Origin: Astrocystis sublimbata | Taxonomy: Eukaryota > Ascomycota > Sordariomycetes > Xylariales > Xylariaceae | Assembly: GCA_022453515.1 (NCBI GenBank) | Contig: JAJNNY010000012.1 | Coordinates: 682,001-746,000, forward strand | Reading direction: 5' to 3' | DNA length: 64,000 nt | In this document: positions 1 to 13,623 of the stretch, one piece after another | Layout: every line of letters begins with the position of its first letter | Numbering within the stretch: position 1 is the stretch's first letter | Position numbers and translations under genes: made by a program | The notes under the pieces: generated by a model | The model's input: the letters and a program-made list of their open reading frames with translations, nothing else | Told to the model about the DNA's origin: nothing | Database searches by the model: none

Positions 1-1405
1 ACTCAGCCAATGCTCGGAGGCTCGATGCGCGCGCCTCCCAGTTCGAGCTCTTGGAGTCGCGATCACGTATAATGAGGTTACAAACCCGGTCTCTATCTTC
101 CCGGCTGTAGTACAAAAAACAATACGAAGCGTTCCCATCTCGCCCCGCTCGCCCTGCCTCCTGATAGTAGCCCTCGAATGATTTGGGGACTCTCCAGTGG
201 ACGACAAAGCGCACGTTGTTCTTGTCGATGCCCATGCCGAAAGCAGTCGTAGCCACTATCACGTCAAAGTTGGGTTCGTTAGACACCCATTTCGCTAAAG
301 TCTGTTCTTTGACTTCTTTAGATAACTTGGCGTGGAACGGCTGTGCGCCGATACCCTCCTCGCGCAGCTGGGCGGCAAGACTTTCGCATTCTTCGCGAGA
401 GATGGTGTAGATGATGCCAGGTACATTATCCGGCCTCTCTGCAAGAGCAGCTAGTTCTGTCTTGCGCGGTTCCTGGGCCCTGCGCTCGTACACAGCTCGG
501 ATCCATTTCAGGAAATCTTCTAAGCGACGGTCATCTTCGTCGCGTGTATACCTGATCTCAAAGTGCAGATTGGGCCGGTAGGCTGTCATTGTGAACGACC
601 TGAGGCGGCTCGGCTCTGTGTCCAGGCCCAGAGTATGTAGGACATCATTTCGGACTTGATCGTTGGCCGTAGCTGTAAGACACATTATAGGCACCTCTGG
701 AAAGGATTCGCGAAACCAGGATAGCCGTTTGAAGTCCTTTCGGAAATCATGACCCCACTCAGAGATGCAATGTGCCTCGTCGATAGCTATGCGAGCCAGT
801 TCCAATTGGTCATACACAATCTGCAGCCGATCTCGAAAGCGATCCGTCGCACAGAGCTCAGGAGTGACATAAAGCAGTCGAGTGCGTGGGTGCCCAGTCT
901 TCAGGTCGGCAAGGATACGGTCTCTTTCGTGGAGGGGTGTGTTACTGTTGAACGAGCTCGCGTCGATACCGGCAGCTCGCAACGCTTCCACCTGATTCAT
1001 CATCAAGCTCAATAGTGGTGATACCACGATCGTGACTGTTCAAGTCAGCCCTCCGGGGCATACGCTTTTAGCTCCTGGGAACACTTACTTCCATGGTCAA
1101 CCACTGCTGGGAGCTGGAAGCACAGACTTTTGCCAAATGACGTCGCCGCTTGGACAAACTTCAACAAGCGGAATTAGCTATTGCTCGTCTCACGCTGCAG
1201 CTATAACTGTTTCGGGAGTGTAAACAAACCCCGAGACACGGTTTAGATTGAGAAGCCGAGAGCGACTTACTACGTCGTGTCCATCTAGGGCAGCCTGTAT
1301 AATTTCCCGCTGAAATGGACGGAAACTGGTCTTGTTAAATTGGCGACGCAGAGTGAAGTCGAGGTCAGTGAGGATAACCGAATTGGACCTCACGAGACTT
1401 GGCAT
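1..1405 (-). CDS. RecQ-family ATP-dependent DNA helicase, 5' part (3' end beyond window)
   Basis: The gene encodes a superfamily-2 3'-5' DNA helicase of the RecQ type, expected to act in the nucleus on recombination and replication intermediates. Reading right to left I join exons 1271-1405, 1089-1158 and 1-1035; phases agree and donors are GTAAGT. The start at 1405 gives a short N-terminus, then the Q-motif-like FRPFQREII, a Walker A written ATSFGKS, DEAHCIS near 755-785, the TATA motif CLTATA, and the motif VI stretch QEAGRAGRDG near 130-165. The short N-terminus argues against a long QDE-3/Sgs1-type protein and favours the smaller fungal RecQ class (RecQ2/OrqA-like). That assignment is inference because the RQC/HRDC region lies outside the window. 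It is transcribed divergently from SOG2. The family call is very secure; the exact paralogue is not. Confidence 0.93.
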
Positions 1406-3566
1406 TGTCGGGATTGCTTATAGCCAGATGCTCAACCCCCAGGCGCAGAATGGCAGGCCTTCGGCTAATGAAATCAGCATACTGGTGTGAAAGCTGAAGG
1501 TGATTAGGCGATTGTGTTGAGTTCGGGCGGAAGCTTGCCTACCTAGCTAAATAGATGTGGTTGATGCTGCTCCGAGTCGGTACATACCAATGTGATTCAC
1601 AGGCACCCCCGTCACGAGCTGTCGATTGAGGCTTGCAGATCCTAGGCACGGGCCAAGGCATTTGCAGGCCGAAGTGCACGCTAGACGATGGCTCTACTTA
1701 GCGTGCTTACCCCGCCGACCCGCCAACGGGTACCTGCCTCGCGAGCCTCGCCTGCCTCCAAGGTTATGGCTTGTGCTTCTTCGGTGCTTCTTGGAGCCAT
1801 CTTGGGGCCCGGCGCAGTCCACCAATCCGATAACTTAGTTCCCCTGCTTGTTGGGCGAGAACTTTCAAGAGCCATGCCCATTGATTCTCAATCTAGACTC
1901 GATGAATGTAAGTGTTTCTGCCATAGTTGTGCATCATTATCATGGACATTCTATTTACAGTACCTATCTAGAAGTAGCATTCATCACGGAAACTGGCACA
2001 AACGTATCTCGTTTATGGGCAGCCGTTCGCGACACCTACCTACCTAGCCATCAATATAGGTAGAGAGTTTTTACACATAGGTATCCGACCTTTATTTCCA
2101 CACATATACAGTATGTACCGATGCGAGTGCTACGAGTACGAGTATGTTACGCGAGCTTCAGCCAAGGCAACAACGATGGAGTGGCACCCAAGTCGGCCCC
2201 TTCGCTACTACCTACAGTAGCACTCGTACTTGCAAGGGTGTCACTGACACATCCCCTTTTCGCCTTTCTACACCCGGGGACAAAAGTATCTACAAACACA
2301 TGTGTACTTGGTGCGAGGTACCGATCGAGCTGTGTCTCACTGAACTTCCACCCACCCATCTGCCTACCCTCTACTGTCCACCCCTGATGAGCATGCATCT
2401 CTTAGCGCAGCCAATCCAGCAGCAGGTAGCAGGGATGATTGTCACAGGTGATGACATTTACCCTCTTCCAATTCAGGTAGCTCATGCAAACAGGTACCTA
2501 CATACTTCTACTTTTACCTACAACGCCTCTCCTAAGGCCCTTCCCTTGTCCATATTCGATCCCCAAAGAAAGAAAGGGAGAGTGATGTCTTGACAGTTGA
2601 CATGGCCGGGAGTCGTACCTGACGCCACATCTTGCGCCGAAAAAAAAAAAAAACCAAACAGAGAAAATACACACAAAAAGCAACCAAAGCAACCAAAGCA
2701 ACCACCAACCGACGGACCTTGCCTCAGATAGGTAAGCTGAGGTACATGTTCACATCGTCGCATCGCCCAATGCGACTTTACTTGTAGTACACCTACACCG
2801 ACCACCGACCACTGTCCGTCGTCCATTCGCTGCTATTCGCCCACTGCTGCGCGCAGCCCGCCGGCGTCTGGCACTCTGGCTTCTCGCCCTGGCCATCCAT
2901 CCCAGCGCAGCTCTGCATCGTTTCGACCTCAGCATCCCCGTCGGCGCCGCCAAGGCCTGCCGTTGAAACACTCGCATCCATCCATTTCAGCACATCCTGC
3001 CGCCACCTGTATCGTGTTGCGTGGTATTGTGCTGCGTCGTATCGTGTTGCGTTGTGTTGCTCGGTGCTGGAGCTGGTGCTGGTGCTGGTGCTGCCACTGC
3101 TGCGAGCTGGTCGATTTTTGACGGTTTGACCACGACGCCCGTCCCGTCCTGCTGTCCCAATTATTTTCTTCCCTCGTCGTGTCGCATTTTGACCCTCCCA
3201 CCGACCGTGTGTTTGCCCTTGTTGTTTTTCCTCTTTTATATTTTCTCTTCTACTACTCCCCCCTTTTGCTTCGTTGCGGCTAGCGACAACAACAGAACAA
3301 CAACAACACCACCACCGAAGCCTCCCCCCCCCTTCAAGCTCGTCTGGCCGTCTGCCCGCCCCCCCGAAATCTCAATTGGGGCCGGTGCGCGCCGTTGGCA
3401 TGACAGTTGGAGATCCGCATGTTCCCGAACGGCCCGCCAGCAAGAACCCTGAAACGATCGTCTCGCCTCTTTGTCTCGCTTTGAGCCCACTGCCCACCGG
3501 CCTAGCCTAATCACGACCGCCTACCACCCCATCGTCTCTCGGCTGCTCTCGCTCGACGATCACGCC
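1406..3566. other. Intergenic: divergent promoter region of RecQ and SOG2
   Basis: No convincing gene was found. The right third holds a long pyrimidine-rich leader for SOG2 (about 3120-3560), a short GGTGCT-type repeat and an A15 tract at 2640-2654. Reading frames here are compositional and lack conserved motifs. Confidence 0.6.
3062..3093. repeat. Imperfect GGTGCT hexanucleotide repeat
   Basis: A run of GGTGCT/GGAGCT units lies in the probable 5' leader region of SOG2. Confidence 0.7.
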
Positions 3567-6500
3567 ATGAATACCGCCTCGGCCAGCATGGCCGCAGCCG
3601 TCGTGCATCCTCAACTATCCACCTCGTCCGCGTCCGCGTCGTCCACATCCAGAGGCTTGCCAACAAATCCAGCCCAAGGCCTCAGGCGAACTCCTCTACC
3701 TACCTTCAATATGCCGCCGCACCCGCCGCCGCCCATTCCCGATAGGTTCAATGCGCTATCGGGGTCCTTGGGCGCAACCCTCTCCGCCTCCGCTCCCATC
3801 TCGTCGGCCCAGGTCATTAATCTTGCGCGCGAGGCTATGAAGGCCGCCTTGCAGGACAACGAAAGCCAGGCCGCGGAAGCAAGTGCTGTGAGCAACGAAC
3901 TGAAACCTGGCGTCACCATCGATCTCAGCCGACTGAATATCCAAACCTTACCCGAGGAAGTGGTGGACATAATAAAAAATGAGCTAGAGCGGTTGGTCAT
4001 CCATCACATAGCCCAACTCGATCATGCCGGTTTTGGCCTGCTAACTCTGATCTATCATGAAACAGGCTGGCTCTCTCACATAACAAATTGACCTCCTTTC
4101 CCACCAGGTTTTCCGAGTGCACTTCGTTACGGTATTTGAACGTGAGAAGCAATCGCATCGAAAAGTTTCCACTTGCGGTTAGTGTACCATTCCGGCATCG
4201 CCTTGGGAATGCGCCGAGGCAGCCACGAAAAAAAGACAAAGAGTCTCAAGTGCTGACAAATTACCATACAGCTCTGTGACCTGAAATCGCTCGAAATCCT
4301 GGACCTAGGCCGCAACAAGATCCGTGTCTTACCTAGAGAGCTCGCACGACTCACCTCTCTCAAAGTGCTTGCTCTTCAAAGGAACCTGATAGAGGAGCTC
4401 CCGCTCTGCTTAGCAGACATGGGGTCTCTGCAGGTCTTGAAGCTGGATGGGAACAACATCATGTTCCCTCCAAAAGAAGTCTTGAATGTTCAAGCAAGCA
4501 GTCCGCCGAACGACGGCTTCATGAAGGAGCGAGAGGTCGCCGACGTCGCAGTCACCGCGAATGTGAAGAAATTCTTAAGACAATACAGTCAGAACCTACA
4601 CGAGAGGGAGAACAGCGTCGATAGTGGCGGGGATGAGTTCAGCGAGAATATCGAAACACCACGGGTACCAATCAAACGAGTAACTAGTGGTCGCTTTCCG
4701 ATTCGAGTCAACGGCAGTGATGTGATGGATCCTCGTTCGCCCGCTCTACCACGACCACCCCCCATTCCGTCCAGGTCACACGCCCGAGGCCTCTCACAAC
4801 AAAACACAGCTACCAGGCGGCCAAGTGTTATGCCGCTTACAATAGGCAACCCCAATGAACGCGTGCGGTCCAACAGCGAGACCGTGTTACGGGCGAGTCG
4901 ATTGGAACGCCCATCTGAGCGGAATAGGCGGATGGGCATCGTGTCAAGACAAGCAAGTGAATTGGGAACACTGGAGGAAGGGCATGCGAATAATCGCTTC
5001 AGCCACTATCGCGGCCTCAGCCATGGCTCGTCTATGACTGGAACCCTGAATGCAAACGTCTCCACGTCCAGCCCAGGTAGTCCGGCAGGCGCTGATCCTC
5101 TTCTCCAACGGCCCAACTATGTTCGTCGACTTTCTGTCTTGCCCGAGCAGCGCCGGGAGTCCAGGATCTTCGACCCAATACTAGAATCTGCAAAGGGTAT
5201 TCTCTACGCCATATTTCAAATTCACCCCATGATACAGCTCTTCACTCCCTTGACCAACGACGGCACAACAAAACGCTCGAGTCTCGAGATCGTCTTTTAC
5301 AATACCAATGTTCACGTCGAGGAGCTGGAGCAGGAGATTCAAAAACATGAGATTGCCCTCGATGGCGGGGACTATGCGTCACGCGAGAATGAGAATGTCC
5401 AGAGGGCAGTTGTTACTTTGATCAAAGCCTACAGTCATATTTGCACTCTTTTGATGGATAACATGGATACGATTGTTGACAATGGCGAGCCTCGATACGT
5501 CCGAACCATGATGTTATTACTTTATAACAGTATCATGGAGCTTCGTGTTTCTGCGCACGAGGCTTTCAAGGGGCCCGCTGGATATGTTCCTACCTACAGT
5601 GCTCGATGGGCGGGGATAGACAATACGCTCAAGCCACATTCTCGTAAGGGTTCTGCCACTCCAACCGTTGGACGTCCTAGTCTAGGGTCGCGATCCCGTC
5701 TCGGAACATTTGTTCAGAGCTCAAGCAGCCTCAGGGTAGCAACCGATGCTTCACTGCCCTCATCCCAAGGCAACAACCGAGCTGCCCAGATCATGGCAGC
5801 TACCCCACGGTCTGGCGAGTCATTTGCCTCTTCGAGCACTGATCCACGGTACCCACCCGACTTTCCCGCTGAAGAGCGTCAGTTTGAGAAGATATTCTTG
5901 TCTCTACAAAAGTCCACAGAGCTGCTGTTGCGTACGCTGCCAGGTCTGAATGTACAGTTCAGTAATGGTAAACGTAATGCGGAGCTTCAACGATTGCCTG
6001 AGATGGCGATCCACGCCTGGAGAGCGCTTATTGCCAAGTGTGGAATTGCCATCAAGGAAACAGAAATCCTCAAGAAGAGACTTTCTATGATAAAGCTGAA
6101 AGAGCCAGGGATCAGGACGGACGCCATGTTCTGGAGCCTTTGCAAGAGCTTCATTGACTCTTGGGCTGAATTTGGCAACAAGTTGATGCAAACCATGGAC
6201 CAGGTTAACTTGTCTGTGGAGGTTAAGAGCCGCCTCCGACCCATTCAAATCAGCATCAAGGAAACGACCAGTCTGATCATGGCGTCACCTTGGGGAATAT
6301 TGTTCCGACAAGCTGGACACTTTTCGGATACGGCGCAACACTACTCGCCCAGTCACTATGCATCAAACTCGGCCAGCACACATGTGCAACTACCAATGAC
6401 GCCCCAAAGTGCTGCCCTAGGCCCAGCAGTGCAAGCTACCGTTCCCTCCACGCCACAGAGCGGCTCCTTTGCGAACGTCTTCTCTGGAAACGTGTTTGAG

Positions 6501-6704
6501 CGGGCCGATGCCCTCATTTCAATGGGAGGACTGAATATGTCCCGGACCAACACGATGAATAGCGCGTCAACTGTCTCTCTGAACTCTATGTCGTCTATCA
6601 CGTCCGTTGGGGACGAACGGCCGGGTCTATCGATACTCAGCCCCAATGGAACTTCAACCAGTGGCGGCTATCGGCTCAACGGTGGAAACAAGCCTGCATT
6701 CTAG
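3567..6704 (+). CDS. SOG2: SOG2-like leucine-rich-repeat protein of the RAM (NDR kinase) network
   Basis: Sog2 is the LRR scaffold of the RAM network, which works with the Mor/Tao3, Cbk1/COT1 and Mob2 proteins in polarity and cell separation. Exons 3567-3991, 4066-4177 and 4272-6704 join in phase to a 989-residue protein. The first intron has a GTTGGT donor and a GCTAAC branch point. The N-terminus is Ser/Pro-rich. About residues 115-240 carry canonical repeats such as LRYLNVRSNRIEKFP and LEILDLGRNKI. A serine-rich linker follows. The SOG2 family domain starts near residue 455 (RRLSVLPEQRRESRIF) and runs to about 900, with a low-complexity tail. The ATG at 3567 was chosen; an in-frame ATG at 3471 would add 32 residues. 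Serine-rich segments could be kinase targets (inference). Confidence 0.93.
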
Positions 6705-7755
6705 GCGAGTCTAGCTTTGCTTCTGCCCCGACGACGAATGCGCAGTATTTAGCTTTGCGTAATCGCTAGCCAGGTCTCGTATGAACCCTCGGCTACAAAA
6801 CAAGCGTCTCGAATCACATTTTCTGTAATATACCATATCACTGCTCGCCAGCAAACCATATATTGCTGCCAGCTTATGTACAATACCTTACCAAGGTAGG
6901 CCCCAACCGCTTTGGTTCCCATGCCATGCCCCAATATTCGTCATCGCAATCCGCTACCACAGCTCTTGCCTCGCCAATAGATGGACGAGCCTAAGCGCGG
7001 TCTTCGACGCACGTGGTTGTTTCCCATTCCACTACGAAAAACGTTGTTGCATATATGTTTTTGAATCCTGGACACCCACAGCCGGAATGGTTCCCGTTCA
7101 TTAGCGAAGTGTTCTTTCACATTCATTCGTGGGCATGTGGGAAATTAAAAGGAAATAATGGCACTTGCAAGGCGTCAGGAGAGATAGAATTGCTTGCGTT
7201 TTTAATGCCCTGTTATTATAAGGTGGGAAGTTGCTGGCTATAGCCATTCATCTACCTACCTACCAACCAACCAACCATTTGCGGGGTCCGGTACTCGTAT
7301 TCACGCTAGGAGAGTGAACGAACGAAGGGATCTGATGTACGAGATGGAAGATAACGCGAATGTGCCCATAAAATCATAATGTCTCAATAGTAAAATGCAA
7401 AATATTCAGATCAAATAATGTTCTCATCACAGCTCTTTTCATTGTTGCGTGATGTTTGGGACGTATCTGATTTCATTTGTGTGACTTTATGATCCATCGA
7501 CCCCCTCTCTATGGCTGGTCTAGAGTGATATGCACTACGAAGTTTTGATCCTTCGCTATATCCAGAAAATATACTTCTATTGCCCCCATTGCCGAAAGCG
7601 TACAGCTGAACTGGCGATCTTCGATGCTCGAAGATGTAGTAAATTTTGCAGTCTATGGTGGATGGGTATGCTTCGTCAACTTCACAACCTGCCCATTGTG
7701 ATTTTTTTTTTTTTTTTTTACATCCTTGCTTCCTTTTACAACCTGTCATATTCAT
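6705..7755. other. Intergenic between convergent SOG2 and glutathione reductase
   Basis: This holds the two 3' regions. It contains a T18 tract at 7702-7719, just past the GLR1 stop codon, and a short ACCTACC/ACCAACC run near 7250-7275. No coding signal was found. Confidence 0.6.
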
Positions 7756-9438
<1,683 letters not shown>

Positions 9439-10611
9439 TTATAGGATGTGGGGAGGAGGAGGAGGGAGAGGGAGGAGAGGAGACGACTTGGGATGATGTA
9501 TTATTACACGATATGTACTCGGTCGGTATCAAGACTGAACAGTAGTGGTGGTGGTGGGGGGAGCAAGGGCGTGAGTAAGCGGGGAAAAGATTGACGTCTT
9601 CAACCTGCGCCCTGCGCTGCGCTGCCGTTGTGGTAATTTGACTTATGTAGGTACGGGACACCGGGAGTCTGAGGTATGGAATGCTTGATTGATAATAGGA
9701 AGGTCGATTAGTCAGACTCCTGCAGCGCGCCTTGCCGAAGAGGGATCACGACAGGATCGGTAACGGCAGCTGGTTGGTTGAATGCTGACGATTCGCACCA
9801 ATTGAGGCAACAGAATCTCGGATGATGATTTGGCAATGCAATTTCGACGTCAGCGAGGAATGCGGATGCAGCCGAAGAGCTAGGTAAAGTAGGTATGATG
9901 GATAATCTGTAATTCCCAATGAAGGTATAGTCTTGATTTGGAATCAGTGGTCGCGGGCGTTCTCGTTCGCAAAACATGACATATCTAGGATGCTAGCGAT
10001 AAACCTACTAAGTAGTGGGGTGTACCTAAGACCGAGCATGCAGTCACGAAACGGAGATAATAAAGTTTGCGTTTGAGACAAGCTTACCCAAGGTATAAGT
10101 AGGAAGTGTGGACCCTGCAGATCGGACGAACAGATACTGCCCATGCACCATACAGTACTCTCTACCTATCAACCCGATCTGCACTAGCCCAGTTGGTGCA
10201 CTTGGAGAAATCGTTACAGCCAAGACAGCTGGGCAGCTCTACACGTGGATGTATGGGTTAGGATGGGTTACATTTACCGATTACCTATATCAATTCACAT
10301 ATCTACATGTAAGTTCCGGTCCTACCTTTCCGAGCGTTGGTCACAGGTAAGTAAGTACTATACCTACATAACGTCGATGACCCTCGCGTACACATACTAC
10401 CCATACCTACATCAAGGACATACGCTAGATGCCTGTAATGTAACATGCATCACAGACAGGCCCGTCACCCACTGTTCGAACTTTGCAGAGAATGGAATGA
10501 GAACGACAACATACGCACTACATATCGAAGATTCCTTGGGACCCGGTTGACGCTGCCCGAGTCACCTTCTCGCCCACCGCCAACCGCCATCGGGGCTTCT
10601 GGAGTCCTGCC
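9439..10611. other. Intergenic: divergent promoter of GLR1 and CCE1
   Basis: No gene is supported. Several TAGGTA/ACCTAC words occur (9645-9660, 10320-10400). Apparent short frames lack family motifs. Confidence 0.55.
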
Positions 10612-11769
10612 ATGACCACAGCGAGCGGCCTCGGCCTCGCATTGCCATCTCTAAAGTCTCTGCACCTTAGACGTCTCTCTTTTCTCTGCGGTCTGCCATT
10701 GAGTGGGCGGAAGACTGAGCTCGCCGCACGTCTGCTTGCGGCCGCCGGCACCGCGCCGCTGCCATCGCCTGCGCCCGTCGTTCTCAGCATTGATCTCGGC
10801 CTCCGCAATTTAGCTTTCAGTCTACTCAATCCCGTCTCCTTGTCAGCTTCGCTTTCAAAACGGACAACCGCCAAGTCGAAAGGGGGAAATGGCGCCGGCG
10901 CCGGCGACGGGAACCAGTCACTATCAACTTCCCACACCAGTCCGCCACCTGTCACGCTCCATGCTTGGCAACGTCTCTCGCTTCTCCATGGGCTCTCACT
11001 TCTGAAGGCTGAATCCGCAGATACCCAACACAATACAGCTGATTCGGATACTGCAAAGGACCAGTTTTCCCCCGAGGCGCTGGCCAAGGTTGCCAATACC
11101 TTTCTGCAGGAGACCATGTTACAGTTCGAGCCACTCCCAACCCACATCCTCATCGAACGACAGCGGTGGCGTAGCGGCGGGTCTGTGGCCATCCAAGAAT
11201 GGACGCTACGCGTAAACACGCTGGAGGCGATGCTTCATGCCTCGCTGCGAACACTGCGCGATGTCGGGGTCTGGAAAGGGGAGGTGATATCTGTGCAACC
11301 CCAGCGCGTAGCGCAACTATTCCTCGGCGCCGAATACTCAATCGAAAGCCCAAGCCGAGCAGCACCTGTGCAAGACGAAGAAGCGGAAGTAGACGATGTG
11401 TCGTCCACTGGCAAGTCAGGCAAAGGGCGAACCTCTGCCGCCCGGAAGACGAGCGCCGAGGCAAAGAAGCAGAAGATCGAGCTCTTGAACGGCTGGCTTG
11501 CGCAGAAGGATCTCGTTATCCAGCCGGGTAATGCTGCGATGGACCACATGCTAAGTGCATACAAGAACGCCTCGAAGCGCTCGGGGCGCAGCAGCGGTTC
11601 AAGAACTGTGGCTGTGGGAGACGGAGTACAGGGGGAATTCCCGGACTTAGACAAAAAGCTAGATGACATTACGGATAGTCTCATGCAAGGCATGGCCTGG
11701 CTGCGCTGGCAAGATAATCTGACCTTGTTACGGTCGGAGCGCGGTGTCGAGCAACTTCTAGCATCATAG
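10612..11769 (+). CDS. CCE1: Mitochondrial Holliday-junction resolvase, Cce1/Ydc2 family
   Basis: Cce1/Ydc2 enzymes are RNase H-fold endonucleases that resolve four-way junctions in mitochondrial DNA. This is a single exon of 385 residues. A SAP-like helix pair lies at about residues 12-46 (LKSLHLRRLSFLCGLPLSG), as in fission-yeast Ydc2. The first catalytic strand SIDLGLRN places an acidic residue at D61. The second acidic motif ILIERQRWR lies near residue 180. The C-terminal motif DKKLDDITDSLMQ, near 345, supplies the last acidic residues. A charged Lys/Ser insert around 250-285 is lineage-specific. No strong presequence is visible, because the SAP region begins within 15 residues; this is an oddity for a mitochondrial enzyme. 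A long opposite-strand frame here is a GC-rich shadow. Confidence 0.93.
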   Translation: MTTASGLGLALPSLKSLHLRRLSFLCGLPLSGRKTELAARLLAAAGTAPLPSPAPVVLSIDLGLRNLAFSLLNPVSLSASLSKRTTAKSKGGNGAGAGDGNQSLSTSHTSPPPVTLHAWQRLSLLHGLSLLKAESADTQHNTADSDTAKDQFSPEALAKVANTFLQETMLQFEPLPTHILIERQRWRSGGSVAIQEWTLRVNTLEAMLHASLRTLRDVGVWKGEVISVQPQRVAQLFLGAEYSIESPSRAAPVQDEEAEVDDVSSTGKSGKGRTSAARKTSAEAKKQKIELLNGWLAQKDLVIQPGNAAMDHMLSAYKNASKRSGRSSGSRTVAVGDGVQGEFPDLDKKLDDITDSLMQGMAWLRWQDNLTLLRSERGVEQLLAS

Positions 11770-12226
11770 GTTGGAGGGCGGGGGCATGCTTTCCAATGCG
11801 CCTGAGTCTATCTCACAGAATTCCATATGTTGTTAAGAGCCGAGTGGATGTGAGTGATGATAGGACATGCGAGGCAATCTGCCGAGATATAAATTATACG
11901 AAGATCTAAGTATTGCGGCTTGATAAGCGAACCAAACAGGCAGCTCCGACTCCGACCCAAGCCGCATGCACGAAGTGCGGTCCGAGAGCTGGGACAACTC
12001 AGATGCATCCATGTGTGCCAGATAGCCTCGGCTTGCGGTTCGAATTGAGATTCTTCATTACTTACCTAGGCACCTAGTGCTTATGATGCCTAGCTGGCCG
12101 GCCGTTCGCCCCGCCCCGCCCCTTCGACCAAATTCAGACTACCCATCCAACCTAAAATATTTCCATGGAATGATTATGTTCGATTGTTGATCGTCGGCAC
12201 CTTTGGAACTATTATCAACATCAAAC
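11770..12226. other. Intergenic between CCE1 and the alpha/beta hydrolase
   Basis: This is the 3' region of CCE1 plus the promoter of the next gene. A GCCGGCCG/CCCCGCC-rich block lies at about 12095-12123. No gene was seen. Confidence 0.55.
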
Positions 12227-13431
12227 ATGACAAGCAACAATGACGCAAATGCCGCAAATGCCGCAGCAGCACGAGTGCTCGACGACGAGCGTTTCAACCA
12301 AAGCTTCACGTTGCCCGTCGACACCAATCGGCCACAGGAGCTCAAAGTGACCTACGCCGATTTTGGCCATCGCAACAATGAACACGTCCTGCTGTTCTGT
12401 GGTCCGCTACTGGGAAGGTCAGGGCAGACAATGCTAAACAATACTATCCTGTTCATCCGTAAAGAACTAATCAGAAACGCCGCAGCCGCTACGTCCTCGC
12501 AACCAAGGACAAACTGGCCCGGCGCCTCGGCGTGCGCATCATCAGTCCGGACCGCCCCGGCTTCGGCGGCACGACCGACGCGGAACCCGCCGACCGTATC
12601 CGGGTGTGGCTAGAAATCGTCCCCGCTCTGCTGCAGCACCTCGGCATCGAGCAGGTGTCTATCTTCGGCTACAGCGCCGGCGCTGTCTACGCCATGAACG
12701 TGCTGCTCCATCTGCGGCACCTGCTCCATCCCACCCGTCCCTACGTCGCCCTCTGCGCTCCTTGGGTGCACACTTCGCACACAGGTGTCGCCATGCTCGG
12801 GATCGCCGGCCTCCTTCCCAATGCCCTCGTCGGCAGCTATGGCCGTCTGGTCTCGTTCGCCCACAGCTCTCTCGGCATGGCATTTCGTTTCAGCGACATG
12901 ATGGGATCCGTACCGTCGCTAAGTCTAGGTGGTAGCGGATCTGGCTTCCTTGCGCCCGGCGCCGATGCAGACGATGTCGCACTGGAGGAGAGCCTTCTGC
13001 CGGAGCTGATCTCTAAATTCCGAGAGGACGAGCTGCGAGGGCTCGGAAAAGACGCCATCATGCTACTGAAACGGGAGGAGAATCCGGGGTGCTGGGGTAC
13101 TTGGAAGGACTATGACACGCTCGTGCCGTTGTTAGCTCAGGCCGAGAGACCGCTGCACACTGATGGCTCGGGAGCAATGACGCCGCTAAAGGTCGATGTC
13201 TTCTTCGCGGAAGCGGACAACATGATCGGCATAACGGCCGGTCCGGCTTGGTTTGACGACTGCTGGAAACCGGCCCAACGAGGCGAATTCATTGATTACA
13301 GTAGTGTTACTATTCCCAAAACCACCCACGACACCATGTTGGACTTGAGATACGGCGTTGTCGAGCGCATATTGCAAGCAATGTCAAACCACAATACAGA
13401 AGGGGGGACGAATTTGTCAACTAATACATAA
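12227..13431 (+). CDS. Alpha/beta-hydrolase fold protein
   Basis: This is a predicted serine hydrolase of unknown substrate. Exons 12227-12417 and 12486-13431 join in phase to 378 residues. I chose the acceptor at 12485 over the one at 12474 because only it keeps the frame, and it restores the strand LLGSRYVLATKDKLA before RIISPDRPGFGG. The nucleophile elbow GYSAG places Ser127; candidate acid and base are Asp308 (EADNMIG) and His345 (TTHDTM). There is no signal peptide or membrane anchor. The ATG at 12227 is preceded by AAC. PDRPGFGGT is typical of the epoxide-hydrolase/haloperoxidase-like branch, but the substrate cannot be read from sequence. Confidence 0.88.
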
Positions 13432-13623
13432 CAAGATTGAAGTACGGTTATCAATAATCAAATCAATCCAAGGCAGAATTTATAAGGTTTCATTACGACA
13501 CTGATTAGTCCCGAGACGCGTTGCGTGTCCTAGAGCTATCCTCCTTTCAACCTACTAGCAGGAAAATATTTGTTAAGGTATCCCTCACTCATACATGTAT
13601 GCATAAGAGCCCTGGAATGGTCG

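Noticed and set aside
2144..2593. 149-codon plus-strand frame between RecQ and SOG2
   Set aside because: It has no domain, a Thr/Pro/His composition typical of spacer DNA, and overlapping frames on both strands.
10518..11219. 233-codon minus-strand frame over CCE1
   Set aside because: It overlaps a well-supported resolvase gene and shows only Arg/Ser-rich shadow composition.
12418..12474. Alternative 57-nt intron for the hydrolase gene (acceptor at 12474)
   Set aside because: It shifts the frame away from the conserved PDRPGFGG strand; the acceptor at 12485 keeps it.
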